Positions 26,454-34,695 of a stretch of 64,000 nt of DNA are shown in pieces; the first letter of the stretch is position 1, and every line of letters begins with the position of its first letter. Source of the DNA: an uncultured Prevotella sp. (GTDB taxonomy: Bacteria > Bacteroidota > Bacteroidia > Bacteroidales > Bacteroidaceae); contig UQCW01000006.1 in assembly GCA_900539625.1 (NCBI GenBank), positions 1-64,000 on the forward strand, given 5' to 3'. The notes under the pieces are model-generated. The model was not told the DNA's origin and did no database searches. It saw only the letters and a list, made by a program, of their open reading frames with translations. The translations under genes and the position numbers were made by a program.

Positions 26454-26542
26454 TGTCGGGGGGGCTTTTCGCTTAAAGGTGTTGCCTTGTTGCGAAAGCG
26501 ATCAATTTTGCAGAGGGTAAAAACCTTTTGGTGTTGAGATAC

Positions 26543-26587
26543 GATTAAGGGGTGTTCTAAAACAGAAATTTAGAACACCCCTTAATC
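26543..26587. terminator. Bidirectional terminator between convergent genes
   Basis: GATTAAGGGGTGTTCTA pairs perfectly with TAGAACACCCCTTAATC around an 11-bp A-rich loop. It stands between the converging sprT-like and symporter genes, and the A/T-rich stem base could serve both. Confidence 0.75.
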
Positions 26588-26611
26588 ATATCGCTATTTT
26601 CAGAACGGGAT

Positions 26612-28078
26612 TCAGAAAGCCTCCTGTCTTTTTCTGCAAAAGACGAGTAGGCCGAAAAACGTGATGAGTCCGTTGAGCATAAGCAGTTCGTAGCCGAAAG
26701 TGTATTGCCACCAGCGTGGCGCTCCCCAGTCGAGTAAGGCGCAAATTAGTGGTGCGGCGATGCAGACGTATGGCACGCGGCAGTCGGAGGCCGCTTGGCG
26801 CGTGAAGAGTCCGAAGGCATAAAGACCGAGCAGCGGCCCGTAGGTGTAAGACGCCATGACATAGATGGCGTTGATGACACTGGTGTCGTTGAGCGCCCTA
26901 AAGATGATGATGCAGAGTAGGAAGGCCAGACACATGGATAGATGGATGCGGCGGCGGATTATGCGCTGGCGTTCAGCGTCGTTCACACGGTCTTCCAGGT
27001 GCAAGAGGTCGATGCAGACACTCGTGGTGAGCGAAGTGATGGCAGAATCGGCACTGGAAAATGCTGCCGCCACGATGCTGATGCAGAAGGGAATGACAAA
27101 GAAAAATCCCAGTGCGCCCGACGAAACGAGCATGGGAAGCAGGGCGTCGCCAGATGACGGGGGCTGTATGCCGCGTGCCGCACAGAGCGTGTAGAGCAAA
27201 ATTCCGAGGGCCAACAGGAGTAGGTTGACTGGGAGGAAGCAGGCACCATAGGCACACATATTTTTCTGGGCCTCGCGCAGGTTTCTGCACGTGAGGTTTT
27301 TCTGCATCATGTCTTGGTCAAGCCCCGTCATGACAATCACGATGAAAATACCGCTGAGAAATTGCCGCCAGAAATTCTGCTTGCTGGTAGCATCCCAGCA
27401 GAAAATCTGTGAATAGTCGCTTTGGCGGATGGTGTCAACCGTTTCCGAGAAATTGAGATGGAGCGTGTTTGCCGCCATGAAGAGCATGCCAACGAGGGCC
27501 AACAGGAGGCAGAGCGTTTGCAGGGCATCGGTGCGCACGATGGAGAAAAGACCGCTGTGGCGTGTGTAGAGCCAGATGAGTGTCAGCACGGCAGCCGCCA
27601 GCAGGATGAAAACGGGCAGAGAGTCGCTGTGCGTGGGGATGATGAACTGTTGCAGAACGAGGCACACCAAAAAAAGACGGGCTGCCGCTCCGGTGAGTTT
27701 GCTGAGAATGAAGAAAAAAGCGCCAGTGCGGTGAGTGTGCGGTCCGAAGCGGCTTTCCAGATAAGAATAAATGCTGGTGAGTTTCAGCCGGTAATAGAGT
27801 GGGAGCAGCACGAAGGCTACAACGAGGTAGCCAAAGAAAAAGCCTGCACACATTTGCAGGTAGGTCATGCCCGTGCTCGCCACCCATCCAGGGACGGAGA
27901 TAAACGATACGCCAGAGATGCTGGCGCCAATCATGCCGAAGCCGACCATCCACCACGGAGAGCGGCGAGATGCACGGAAGAAAGCATCGTTGTCGTTGTG
28001 CTTGCGGCTGGTGTGTCGACTGATGAGCAGGAGCAGAAGAAAATAGGCCACTAAGGTGGCAAACATCATTAAAGCCAT
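26612..28078 (-). CDS. Sodium:solute symporter (SSS family)
   Basis: A 488-residue inner-membrane protein with about thirteen hydrophobic segments and the family landmarks: GASISGVSFISVPGWV near residue 53, a GLDQDMMQKNLTCRN loop near 255, and SSADSAITSLTTSVCIDLL near 335, which provide the sodium-site serines. SSS proteins import sugars, amino acids, sialic acid or other solutes with sodium. Members of this Bacteroidales subgroup often sit beside sialic-acid or peptidoglycan-sugar genes, but no such neighbour is seen here, so the substrate stays open. It stands alone between two terminator-like hairpins. Confidence 0.9.
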   Translation of the reverse strand: MALMMFATLVAYFLLLLLISRHTSRKHNDNDAFFRASRRSPWWMVGFGMIGASISGVSFISVPGWVASTGMTYLQMCAGFFFGYLVVAFVLLPLYYRLKLTSIYSYLESRFGPHTHRTGAFFFILSKLTGAAARLFLVCLVLQQFIIPTHSDSLPVFILLAAAVLTLIWLYTRHSGLFSIVRTDALQTLCLLLALVGMLFMAANTLHLNFSETVDTIRQSDYSQIFCWDATSKQNFWRQFLSGIFIVIVMTGLDQDMMQKNLTCRNLREAQKNMCAYGACFLPVNLLLLALGILLYTLCAARGIQPPSSGDALLPMLVSSGALGFFFVIPFCISIVAAAFSSADSAITSLTTSVCIDLLHLEDRVNDAERQRIIRRRIHLSMCLAFLLCIIIFRALNDTSVINAIYVMASYTYGPLLGLYAFGLFTRQAASDCRVPYVCIAAPLICALLDWGAPRWWQYTFGYELLMLNGLITFFGLLVFCRKRQEAF

Positions 28079-28156
28079 AGAGATAGTTGGTTGGGGGGGA
28101 ATTTACGGTTCGGCCTGCTTTTTTTTCAGATAGAGATGAAGCCGTGGACCTAAAAT

Positions 28157-28185
28157 ACAGGCCAGTCTGTAAATAACTGGCCTGT
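28157..28185 (-). terminator. Hairpin after the methyltransferase gene
   Basis: ACAGGCCAGT pairs perfectly with ACTGGCCTGT across 9 bp. On the minus strand a short ATTTTA follows, so this is a plausible but weak terminator for the mtaB-glycosyltransferase-methyltransferase run. Confidence 0.55.
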
Positions 28186-28238
28186 GGTATAATAAGTATG
28201 TAGATGCGTTTCGGATGAGCATCTGTCAAACCTTTCTT

Positions 28239-28943
28239 TTATTTGCTTATCAAGAAAATTGCTGGAATCTTTCCGAGGTCGGGCAGTCCCGTCTGTTTCC
28301 ATTCGCTGATGCGTCGTGTGCGGATAAACTCCTGTTCCGTGGTCAATCCAGCCGCCACGCAGAGGCGCGTTTTCGGGTTGCAGGCACTGCAAATGTCGGC
28401 AAAGAGTTTGGCGTTGCGATAAGGCGTCTCGATAAACAATTGCGTTTGGTTTTCATTGATGGCACGCGCTTCCAGTTGTTTGAGACGCTTGCTGCGGGCA
28501 CTGCTGTCGATGGGCAGATAGCCGTGGAAAGCAAAGCTCTGTCCGTTGAATCCCGAGGCCATGACCGACAGCAGGATGGAAGAAGGGCCAACGAGCGGAA
28601 CCACGCTGAGCCCCTCGCGTTGCGCGATGGCCACCACGTCGGCTCCGGGATCGGCAACAGCCGGACACCCCGCTTCACTGATGACCCCCACAGATTCGCC
28701 TTTTCTGAGCGGCTCGAGATAGCGCGAGAAAAGGGCGGGGTCGGCGTGTTTGCCCATGGGATAGAATGTGAGCGAATCAATGTCAATGTCGCGGTCCACC
28801 TGTTTCAGAAAACGGCGGGCAGTTCGGATTTCCTCCACGATGAAGTGGCGGATGGAATGGATGACGTCAGTGTTGTAGGCTGGGAGAACGCGGTCGATGG
28901 CGGTCTGTCCCAAGGTGACGGGAATGAGATATAACGAGGCCAT
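28239..28943 (-). CDS. SAM-dependent methyltransferase, RsmI-type tetrapyrrole methylase family
   Basis: A 234-residue methyltransferase of the tetrapyrrole-methylase fold. It starts ASLYLIPVTLGQTAIDRVLP and has VGVISEAGCPAVADPGADVV in place of the RsmI DAGTPAISDPG motif, plus VVPLVGPSSILLSVMASG. RsmI makes the 2'-O-methyl of C1402 in 16S rRNA. This shorter Bacteroidota subgroup differs from canonical RsmI (about 280 residues), so the same target is likely but not certain. The long upstream extension to 29060 overlaps the glycosyltransferase and is rejected. It follows the glycosyltransferase by 28 bp. Confidence 0.85.
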   Translation of the reverse strand: MASLYLIPVTLGQTAIDRVLPAYNTDVIHSIRHFIVEEIRTARRFLKQVDRDIDIDSLTFYPMGKHADPALFSRYLEPLRKGESVGVISEAGCPAVADPGADVVAIAQREGLSVVPLVGPSSILLSVMASGFNGQSFAFHGYLPIDSSARSKRLKQLEARAINENQTQLFIETPYRNAKLFADICSACNPKTRLCVAAGLTTEQEFIRTRRISEWKQTGLPDLGKIPAIFLISK

Positions 28944-28971
28944 ATTGTCAGTTTGAAAATGGGTGAATGCC

Positions 28972-30006
28972 TCAAAGAAGCGTAGGCAGTTTGGAGAATA
29001 TTTTCTTTCCCTTGGCATAATATTGCCACAAGAGAGAGTAGGGCGCAATTTCAGGAACATCGTTGGTCGTTGCTTCCTGCATCAAGCGTTGGCGGTCGGC
29101 CTTCAGCTCGCCCTTCCATTGTTTGAACGCCTTACGCCCTTGGCGTATCGCTTTGGCGTTGGCCACGTCCCCCTTCAAGGCAAACTGCAAGGCCGCCAGA
29201 TAATCCAGCCAGAAACGCCAGCGCATCACGCGGCAGAGTTGTTTCTCTGGCAGATTCTTGTAGAGCATGGCCAGATTGTTTCGGAAATTGAGAAACGTTT
29301 TTCGCGGATTACCTTGTTCCAGAGAGGCGCCCCCAACGTGCCACACCTTGCTTTGCGGGATGCACACAATGCGTCGGCCGCGTCGGCGCAGGCGCCAGCA
29401 GAGGTCAATTTCTTCCTGATGGGCAAAGAAGCGGCCGTCGAGTCCGCCCGTTGCACGCCAGTCTTCAGCGCGAATCATCAGAGCCGCCCCTGTGGCCCAC
29501 AGCACGTCGGCGATGTCGTCATATTGCCCTTCATCGTTTTCAACGTCGGCAAAGACGCGTCCGCGGCAGTACGGATAACCATAGATGTCAAGGAAACCTC
29601 CCGCCGCGCCCGCATATTCAAATCTGTTGCGCTCCTTAAACGAAAGGATCTTCGGTTGGCAGGCCGCCACGTCCTGGTGGTTGTCCATGTATTCCAGCAA
29701 CGGTTTGAGCCATCCCTCCGACACTTCCACGTCGGAGTTCAGCAAGAGGAAAAACTCAGCGTCAGTTTGCTTGAGCGCTTGGTTGTAGCCTTCGGCAAAA
29801 CCGTAGTTTTTCGGAAGGCGTATCTGTTTTATGTCTGGAAATTCGCGTGAGAGCATGTCGCAGGAATCATCGGACGACCCATTGTCTGCCACGATGACTT
29901 CGCCGTCTTCGCCCGTGCCTTTAACGACAGAGGGCAGAAATTGCCGCATCATGTTGCTGCCGTTCCAATTGAGAATGACAACGGCTACTCTTTTCTGGTT
30001 GCTCAT
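28972..30006 (-). CDS. Glycosyltransferase family 2
   Basis: A 344-residue GT-A fold transferase. The N-terminus shows VAVVILNWNGSNMMRQFLP and the nucleotide-sugar signature VIVADNGSSDDSCDML, with the DxD-like LLLNSDVEVS near residue 100. A conserved FFAHQEEIDLCWRLRRRG block follows. This last motif is typical of rhamnosyl or similar transferases that build lipopolysaccharide or capsule sugars on the cytoplasmic face. It lies in one run with mtaB (75 bp upstream) and the methyltransferase (28 bp downstream), which gives no hint of the glycan. The longer frame to 30045 has no family support. Confidence 0.88.
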   Translation of the reverse strand: MSNQKRVAVVILNWNGSNMMRQFLPSVVKGTGEDGEVIVADNGSSDDSCDMLSREFPDIKQIRLPKNYGFAEGYNQALKQTDAEFFLLLNSDVEVSEGWLKPLLEYMDNHQDVAACQPKILSFKERNRFEYAGAAGGFLDIYGYPYCRGRVFADVENDEGQYDDIADVLWATGAALMIRAEDWRATGGLDGRFFAHQEEIDLCWRLRRRGRRIVCIPQSKVWHVGGASLEQGNPRKTFLNFRNNLAMLYKNLPEKQLCRVMRWRFWLDYLAALQFALKGDVANAKAIRQGRKAFKQWKGELKADRQRLMQEATTNDVPEIAPYSLLWQYYAKGKKIFSKLPTLL

Positions 30007-30081
30007 GATCTTTTTGTTGTTCAATAATAAAGAGGCCGGCCCCACTTGTCTGTCACTGTTGCCGCCTCTGGGAAAATCAGT

Positions 30082-31425
30082 TTACTTCAGCCTTTCCCCA
30101 AGCAGACATTCCCCGTCTTCAGAGAAATCTCCCAGGCGTATGGTGGAGATGGTGTTGTCGGTCACTTGGTCGGCGGGCATAGACACGCGGATATAGTTGT
30201 CCGTGAATCCGTTTAGCCTGTCTCCGTGTTTCGCATGTTCCCAGAGCACTGGGCGCTCCGTCCCCACATATTTCGCATAGAAAGCGCGGCGTTTCTCTTC
30301 CGATAGTGCCAGGAGACGTTGGCTGCGCTCGTGTTTCGTTTGTGCGTCCACCACGTAGGGAATGTCCAGCGCCTTTGTGCCCGGGCGTTCAGAATAGCTG
30401 AATACGTGGAGCTGCGAAATGTCCAATCCCTTGATAAACCGGTAGGCATCTTCAAAATATTCGTCCGTCTCGCCGCGTGTGCCAACGATGACATCCACAC
30501 CGATGAAAGCATCCGGCATCATTTCCTTCACCTTGTTGATCTTGTGTGCGAAGAGCGCCGTGTCGTAGCGTCGGTGCATGAGGCGCAACACGTCGTCGGA
30601 ACCGCTTTGGAGAGGAATGTGGAAGTGTGGCATGAAAGCCCGCGACTGCGCACAATATTCAATGATTTCGTCCGTCAGCAAATTCGGTTCGATGCTCGAA
30701 ATGCGGTAGCGCTCAATGCCTTCAACATGGTCAAGCGCTTTGACGAGGTCGAAAAACGTCTCCTTCGTCGTGCGCCCGAAGTCGCCGATGTTCACCCCCG
30801 TGATCACGATTTCCTTGCCCCCTTCTTTCGCCACGGCCTCAGCTTGCGCCACCAGCGAAGCGATGGATCCGTTGCGGGAGCGTCCGCGTGCGATGGGGAT
30901 GGTGCAGTAGGTGCAATAATAATTGCAGCCGTCTTGCACCTTCAGAAAATAGCGCGTGCGGTTTCCGCGCGAGCACGACGGGACGAAGGTGGCGATTTCG
31001 CGCGTTGGCACAGTGATGGCCTCGTGGCAGGCTTCGCCTTCAGAGAGCGCCTTCTTCTGCGCCATGCGTTCGCGGATGTAGCGCACCACTTCCCCCTTGT
31101 ATTCCATGCCAACGACCAAGTCAACACCATCGAATCCGGCAATCTCCTCTGGTTTCAGTTGCGCATAGCATCCCATCACCACCACAAAAGCTCCCGGATG
31201 TTCACGCGTGAGGCGGTGGATGGTCTGTCGACACTTGTGGTCGGCCACGTCGGTGACAGAGCAGGTGTTGATGATACATATATCGGCATGCTCCCCCTTT
31301 TCAGCGGCACGCACGCCCTGTCGGGCCAAAGTGTCGCGCAGGGAAGACGTTTCGGCAAAATTGAGTTTACATCCTAACGTGGCATACGCTGCACACAGAT
31401 TTGTTTCGAGGCTCTCTTCAGTCAT
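30082..31425 (-). CDS. mtaB: tRNA threonylcarbamoyladenosine methylthiotransferase
   Basis: Radical-SAM methylthiotransferase that turns t6A37 into ms2t6A37 in tRNAs reading ANN codons. The 447-residue protein has the N-terminal UPF0004 domain with its cluster cysteines (YATLGCKLNFAE, INTCSVTD, VVMGCYAQ). The radical-SAM motif CNYYCTYC lies near residue 170. A C-terminal TRAM-like segment includes GFTDNYIRVSMP. The MtaB subtype rather than MiaB is indicated by the short N-terminus beginning CAAYATLGCKLN. A TAACTTTG promoter element lies 165 bp upstream. Confidence 0.94.
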   Translation of the reverse strand: MTEESLETNLCAAYATLGCKLNFAETSSLRDTLARQGVRAAEKGEHADICIINTCSVTDVADHKCRQTIHRLTREHPGAFVVVMGCYAQLKPEEIAGFDGVDLVVGMEYKGEVVRYIRERMAQKKALSEGEACHEAITVPTREIATFVPSCSRGNRTRYFLKVQDGCNYYCTYCTIPIARGRSRNGSIASLVAQAEAVAKEGGKEIVITGVNIGDFGRTTKETFFDLVKALDHVEGIERYRISSIEPNLLTDEIIEYCAQSRAFMPHFHIPLQSGSDDVLRLMHRRYDTALFAHKINKVKEMMPDAFIGVDVIVGTRGETDEYFEDAYRFIKGLDISQLHVFSYSERPGTKALDIPYVVDAQTKHERSQRLLALSEEKRRAFYAKYVGTERPVLWEHAKHGDRLNGFTDNYIRVSMPADQVTDNTISTIRLGDFSEDGECLLGERLK

Positions 31426-31429
31426 ATAT

Positions 31430-31454
31430 ATATAAGTAGATGTTCAAAATTTTG
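31430..31454 (-). repeat. Single copy of the TTTTGAACACCTACTTA family
   Basis: Read on the minus strand: AAATTTTGAACATCTACTTATATATA, nearly identical to the copy at 14521-14550. It sits directly before the mtaB start. The remaining 31455-31801 gap carries the mtaB and lipoprotein promoters and nothing else that I can see. Confidence 0.55.
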
Positions 31455-31589
31455 TGTTCATGCACCCCTCCATCCCCTGCATGGCGGCAGAAAAAGGAAG
31501 AAAATCAGGCATCCAGCTCCGCAGCGGGAGAAAAATGCTTTTTAAAAACGGGGCATTTCCCCTCGTTTTGTGCAATTTGAAAGGGAAAG

Positions 31590-31620
31590 CAAAGTTACAA
31601 TAATATCCTCACGTAGTAAA
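31590..31620 (-). promoter_or_regulatory. mtaB promoter
   Basis: TAACTTTG at 31590-31597 with TTTA (near TTTG) 19 bp upstream at 31617-31620, both on the minus strand. Confidence 0.5.
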
Positions 31621-31719
31621 ATGACATGCGGATATTTTTAAATGCACATTGAAAACCAAGTGTTTATGTTCTCCTAATGTTAAAAAACATCCTAAAACGA
31701 AAAATATTTCGGGAAACGC

Positions 31720-31750
31720 TTGCATGATATTCAAAAGCTCCGTACCTTTG
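31720..31750 (+). promoter_or_regulatory. Promoter of the small lipoprotein gene
   Basis: TTG at 31720-31722 and TACCTTTG at 31743-31750 with 20 bp between. The leader is about 45 nt, A-rich before the ATG. Confidence 0.65.
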
Positions 31751-31801
31751 CACCGTTTTTAAAAAGCAATTGATTGTTTAACTAAAAAAACTTACACAAA
31801 A

Positions 31802-32014
31802 ATGAAAAAGTTAGTTTTCATGTTCGTAGCTATGGCTGCTGTTTCTTTCGCTTCTTGCGGTGGTTCTGAAAATAAGGGTGCTCAGTCTGATTCTGACTCT
31901 GTAGCTGCTCCTGCAGTTGAAGAAGTTGCTTCTGACTCTGACTCTACTGCTACTGCTACTGACAGCAACGCTGTTGAAGCTCCTGCTGCTGAAACTGAAG
32001 CTGCTGCTCAGTAA
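31802..32014 (+). CDS. Small acidic Ala/Ser/Asp-rich lipoprotein
   Basis: A 70-residue predicted lipoprotein. The signal peptide (MKKLVFMFVAMAAVSFASC) ends in a good lipobox with Cys19. The mature 52 residues are low-complexity and acidic, made of Ala, Ser, Asp, Glu, Thr and Val (for example SDSDSTATATDSNAVEAP), without a predicted fold. A clear promoter and a terminator bracket the gene, so it is a single-gene unit and probably well expressed. The codon use (GCT, TCT, GAC) is even and unlike the neighbours, as in highly expressed Bacteroidota genes. Function unknown; a periplasmic spacer or surface coat is conceivable. Confidence 0.85.
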   Translation: MKKLVFMFVAMAAVSFASCGGSENKGAQSDSDSVAAPAVEEVASDSDSTATATDSNAVEAPAAETEAAAQ

Positions 32015-32071
32015 TTAGCAAAAGGCTAACAGCCTAATTGTTTACGCATAGCGCGAACAATGAGAGAATTG

Positions 32072-32103
32072 AAACCTGTGGACGTATGTTCGCAGGTTTT
32101 TTT
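32072..32103 (+). terminator. Intrinsic terminator of the small lipoprotein gene
   Basis: AAACCTG pairs with CAGGTTT, followed by TTTT. Confidence 0.65.
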
Positions 32104-32235
32104 CTGTCCTTACGTCAGCTGGACTTTCGGGTAAGACGTTGTTGGGAGACGCGCTTGAAATTTAGGCTTGAAAGAATGGTTTGGCAGAAAGGCAGTAGAG
32201 GTGTCAGTTCAAGACCTATGCCATTCAGCGAACGC

Positions 32236-32345
32236 GGGAGCAGATGCAAGCGTGTCTGGGAGCAGATTCGGTCGCGTCTGGGTGCAGGTTCGGTCGCGTC
32301 TGGGAGCAGATTCGGTCGTGTCTGGGACGATGTTCGCTGACAAGT
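32236..32345. repeat. 22-bp tandem repeats, five units (locus B)
   Basis: The anchor GGG(A/T)GCAG starts at 32236, 32258, 32280 and 32302, and a degenerate GGGACGATG at 32324, each exactly 22 bp apart. The unit GGAGCAGATTCGGTCGCGTCTG matches the reverse complement of locus A (11881-11968) at most positions. Flanks also match: TTC(A/G)AGACCTATG before and TTCGCTGACA after. The 581-bp gap 32015-32595 has no gene; an open frame across the repeat is a by-product of its period. Confidence 0.8.
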
Positions 32346-32478
32346 ACGGAATTTGTATTGTCCGTCTATCGAATTTGTTTTCAGCTCTACCAATATTAAA
32401 GGTCAATTCCATTTCCATAAAGCATCGCCGATGGGGCATGACTCCGAGTTTGCTGTGTTCTTGGGATGATAGAATAAA

Positions 32479-32515
32479 AAAAGACTGCCTGTCCACACTG
32501 GATAGGCAGTCTTTT
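32479..32515 (-). terminator. Intrinsic terminator of the ilv operon
   Basis: AAAAGACTGCCTGTCC pairs with GGATAGGCAGTCTTTT. On the minus strand seven T follow, 80 bp beyond the ilvC stop. Confidence 0.85.
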
Positions 32516-32538
32516 AGTGTTTTATATAGTCATGAGGC

Positions 32539-32598
32539 TTAGTGATGGTGAGTGAAAGCGTCTCAAAATAGATCAGCTAATCGTTTCACCATTACTTA
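32539..32598. repeat. TAAGTAATGG-family inverted pair behind ilvC
   Basis: TTAGTGATGGTGAGTGAAAGCG is mirrored by CGTTTCACCATTACTTA. Other copies of the family lie in this neighbourhood: 34593-34622 (thioesterase leader), 35389-35446 (behind ilvB), 39199-39283 (ilvD promoter), 42688-42734 (between coaX and ppiD). Single arms occur at about 39486-39496 and 53650-53665. Confidence 0.65.
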
Positions 32599-33639
32599 GT
32601 TGTTTTCAGGACGCAATTTGCGAACCGTTTCGCCAGTGCGCCACATTTCGCTTTCGTGGAGCGCCTTCAGTTCTTTCTGGAGCTTTTCGCGATAGTCGGG
32701 CTTTGAGTTGCTGTCGATGGAGATTTGGGCTTCATTGCCGGTAACGACACTCTGATAGAGCTTTTCCATGACAGGTTTGATGGCATCGTGGAACGGGCCC
32801 ATCCAGTCGAGCGCACCGCGCTGTGCGGTGGTAGAGCAGTTGGCGTACATCCAGTCCATACCGTTTTTGCCAATCATCGGAATCAATGACTCGGTGAATT
32901 CTTCAACAGTTTCGTTGAAAGCTTCAGAAGGCGTGTGGCCGTGTTCGCGGAGCGTTTCGTATTGCGCGAGGAACAAACCCTGAACAGCTCCCATCAGCGA
33001 ACCGCGTTCGCCAGTCAGGTCGCTTGTGGCTTCACGCTTGAAGGTGGTTTCGAAAAGATAACCCGAACCGATGCCGATGCCGAAGGCCAACACTTTTTCC
33101 AGGGCGTGGCCAGAGTGGTCTTGATAGACAGCGTATGAAGAGTTCAAACCGCGGCCTTCCAAGAACATGGTGCGCAATGATGTGCCGGAACCCTTCGGTG
33201 CCACCATGATGACGTCAACGTCGGCGGGAGGAACAACGCCCGTGCGGTCGCTCCAGTTGATGGCGAAGCCGTGAGAGAAATAGAGCGTCTTGCCAGCGGT
33301 CAGATATGGTTTGAGAGTGGGCCACAGTTGCATTTGGGCTGCGTCGGAAAGTAGCATGCAAATGATGGTGCCCTTTTGGGCGGCTTCTTCCAAGGAGAAG
33401 AGTGTTTCGCCTGGAACCCAGCCGTCGGCCACGGCCTTGTCGAAGGTCTTGCCCTGACGCTGGCCAACGATGACGTTGAAACCATTGTCGCGGAGGTTGC
33501 AAGCCTGTCCAGGACCCTGTACGCCATAGCCCAAAACGGCAATCGTTTCGTTTTTCAGCACCTCACGTGCCTTTTCCAGTGGGAACTCTTCACGTGTCAT
33601 CACTTCTTCGATGACACCTCCAAAATTCATTTTAGCCAT
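32596..33639 (-). CDS. ilvC: Ketol-acid reductoisomerase
   Basis: Second step of valine/isoleucine synthesis: isomerises and reduces acetolactate or acetohydroxybutyrate with NADPH and magnesium. The 347-residue class I (short) enzyme has the Rossmann motif VLGYGVQGPGQACNLRDNG near residue 35. The C-terminal knotted domain holds the metal ligands, in LTGERGSLMGAVQGLF and in the NETVEEFTESL segment. It is the last gene of the ilvD-ilvB-ilvN-thioesterase-ilvC run, 146 bp behind the thioesterase, and is closed by the terminator at 32479. Confidence 0.96.
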   Translation of the reverse strand: MAKMNFGGVIEEVMTREEFPLEKAREVLKNETIAVLGYGVQGPGQACNLRDNGFNVIVGQRQGKTFDKAVADGWVPGETLFSLEEAAQKGTIICMLLSDAAQMQLWPTLKPYLTAGKTLYFSHGFAINWSDRTGVVPPADVDVIMVAPKGSGTSLRTMFLEGRGLNSSYAVYQDHSGHALEKVLAFGIGIGSGYLFETTFKREATSDLTGERGSLMGAVQGLFLAQYETLREHGHTPSEAFNETVEEFTESLIPMIGKNGMDWMYANCSTTAQRGALDWMGPFHDAIKPVMEKLYQSVVTGNEAQISIDSNSKPDYREKLQKELKALHESEMWRTGETVRKLRPENN

Positions 33640-33785
33640 TTGATTCTTGTTTTAAAAGATTCATGATATACCATTGATGCTATTGAACCCAGTTCCCGAA
33701 CGGGGGATTCAACGGGGCAATGGCGTTGAAAAATAGTTGGTTTTTTTATTGCGAGGATTGCAGCCTCTGTTTAACCAGTTGCCAA

Positions 33786-34571
33786 TTAGAAAGTGATGGC
33801 CGCCTTCACCACGGGGATGCGCCCTTCTTCTTTGCGTATTTCCACCAGGGTGGCGTCGCCTTTGGCCGATGGTTCTTGATAGAACTGCAAGAAGTCGTCA
33901 GCATAGGCTTCTGCGCTGTAGGCCACTTCAAGGCGCTTGACGGGCGACGCTTCAAACTGCTTGGCAGGGAAGAGGTCGAGCATCATTTCGATGTAGCGGA
34001 TTGAGTTGACGTGTCCGTTGATGTCGAGGTCCGTGTAGTAAGCCTGGCGGGTTCGCACGGCGTTTTCCGTGTTCTTCAGGCGGATGCGTCCTGGTCCGGC
34101 GATGGGAATCTCCTTATCAATCAGTGCGCTGGAGAATCCGCCGTTGGGCAGTTCGGCCAAATCCATAGGCTGTCTTGACGTGGTGTCAATCAGTGCCCAG
34201 GTGCTGAAGGCATAGCCGTAGACCTTTCCCGTCTGGGGATTGGTGATGGCGAAGAGGCGGTCGGTGAACTGTCTGTAAATGCGGTTTACCCACGTTTCAA
34301 TCACATAGTGCTCGCCCGTTGTCGGCATTTCTTCCATTTCAATCACCAGGCGCGAGAGCACCCAGGCGTGGTGTGACTTCTGCATGTCGTCGTAGCCGAA
34401 GCCGTGTTGGCCAGCGTGGAGACTGGCGCAGCGGAGAAGATGGTTGCCGAGGAAATGCCAAGAGAGGCGTCCTGTGTAGTCTTCAGAAAACGGTTCAACC
34501 ACAAAAGGGAAAATCCCTCCTCGCGGGTCGCCTTTCAGATAGGTGTTTTCGGCGGGTATCGTGTTGTGCAT
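33786..34571 (-). CDS. Acyl-ACP thioesterase family protein
   Basis: A 261-residue double hot-dog protein of the acyl-ACP thioesterase family (FatA/FatB-like). It has the conserved DYTGRLSWHFLGNHLL, WVLSRLVIEMEEMP and DINGHVNSIRYIEMMLDL segments; the NGHVNS..Y..M block carries the Asn-His active site. It should release fatty acids from acyl carrier protein. Its place inside the branched-chain amino-acid operon suggests a tie to branched-chain fatty acid supply, an inference. A 16-codon upstream extension (to 34619) runs into a TAAGTAATGG repeat, so the start at 34571 is preferred. Confidence 0.88.
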   Translation of the reverse strand: MHNTIPAENTYLKGDPRGGIFPFVVEPFSEDYTGRLSWHFLGNHLLRCASLHAGQHGFGYDDMQKSHHAWVLSRLVIEMEEMPTTGEHYVIETWVNRIYRQFTDRLFAITNPQTGKVYGYAFSTWALIDTTSRQPMDLAELPNGGFSSALIDKEIPIAGPGRIRLKNTENAVRTRQAYYTDLDINGHVNSIRYIEMMLDLFPAKQFEASPVKRLEVAYSAEAYADDFLQFYQEPSAKGDATLVEIRKEEGRIPVVKAAITF

Positions 34572-34592
34572 GTTTAGGTTTATGATTTTAGG

Positions 34593-34622
34593 GGATGGTG
34601 AAAAAAAATCTTTCACCATTAC
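34593..34622. repeat. TAAGTAATGG-family hairpin before the thioesterase gene
   Basis: GATGGTGAAA is mirrored by TTTCACCATTAC across an 8-bp A-rich loop, between ilvN and the thioesterase start. Confidence 0.6.
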
Positions 34623-34695
34623 TTAGGAAGTGCAGTAAGACAATCCCCTTATGAGATGTTCGATGAAAACCAGTGGTTGCCACGGGACACCTGGT

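Noticed and set aside
32038..32340. 100-codon open frame through the 22-bp repeats behind the small lipoprotein
   Set aside because: Its content is set by the repeat period and similar frames appear at locus A on the other strand. No start signal or promoter.
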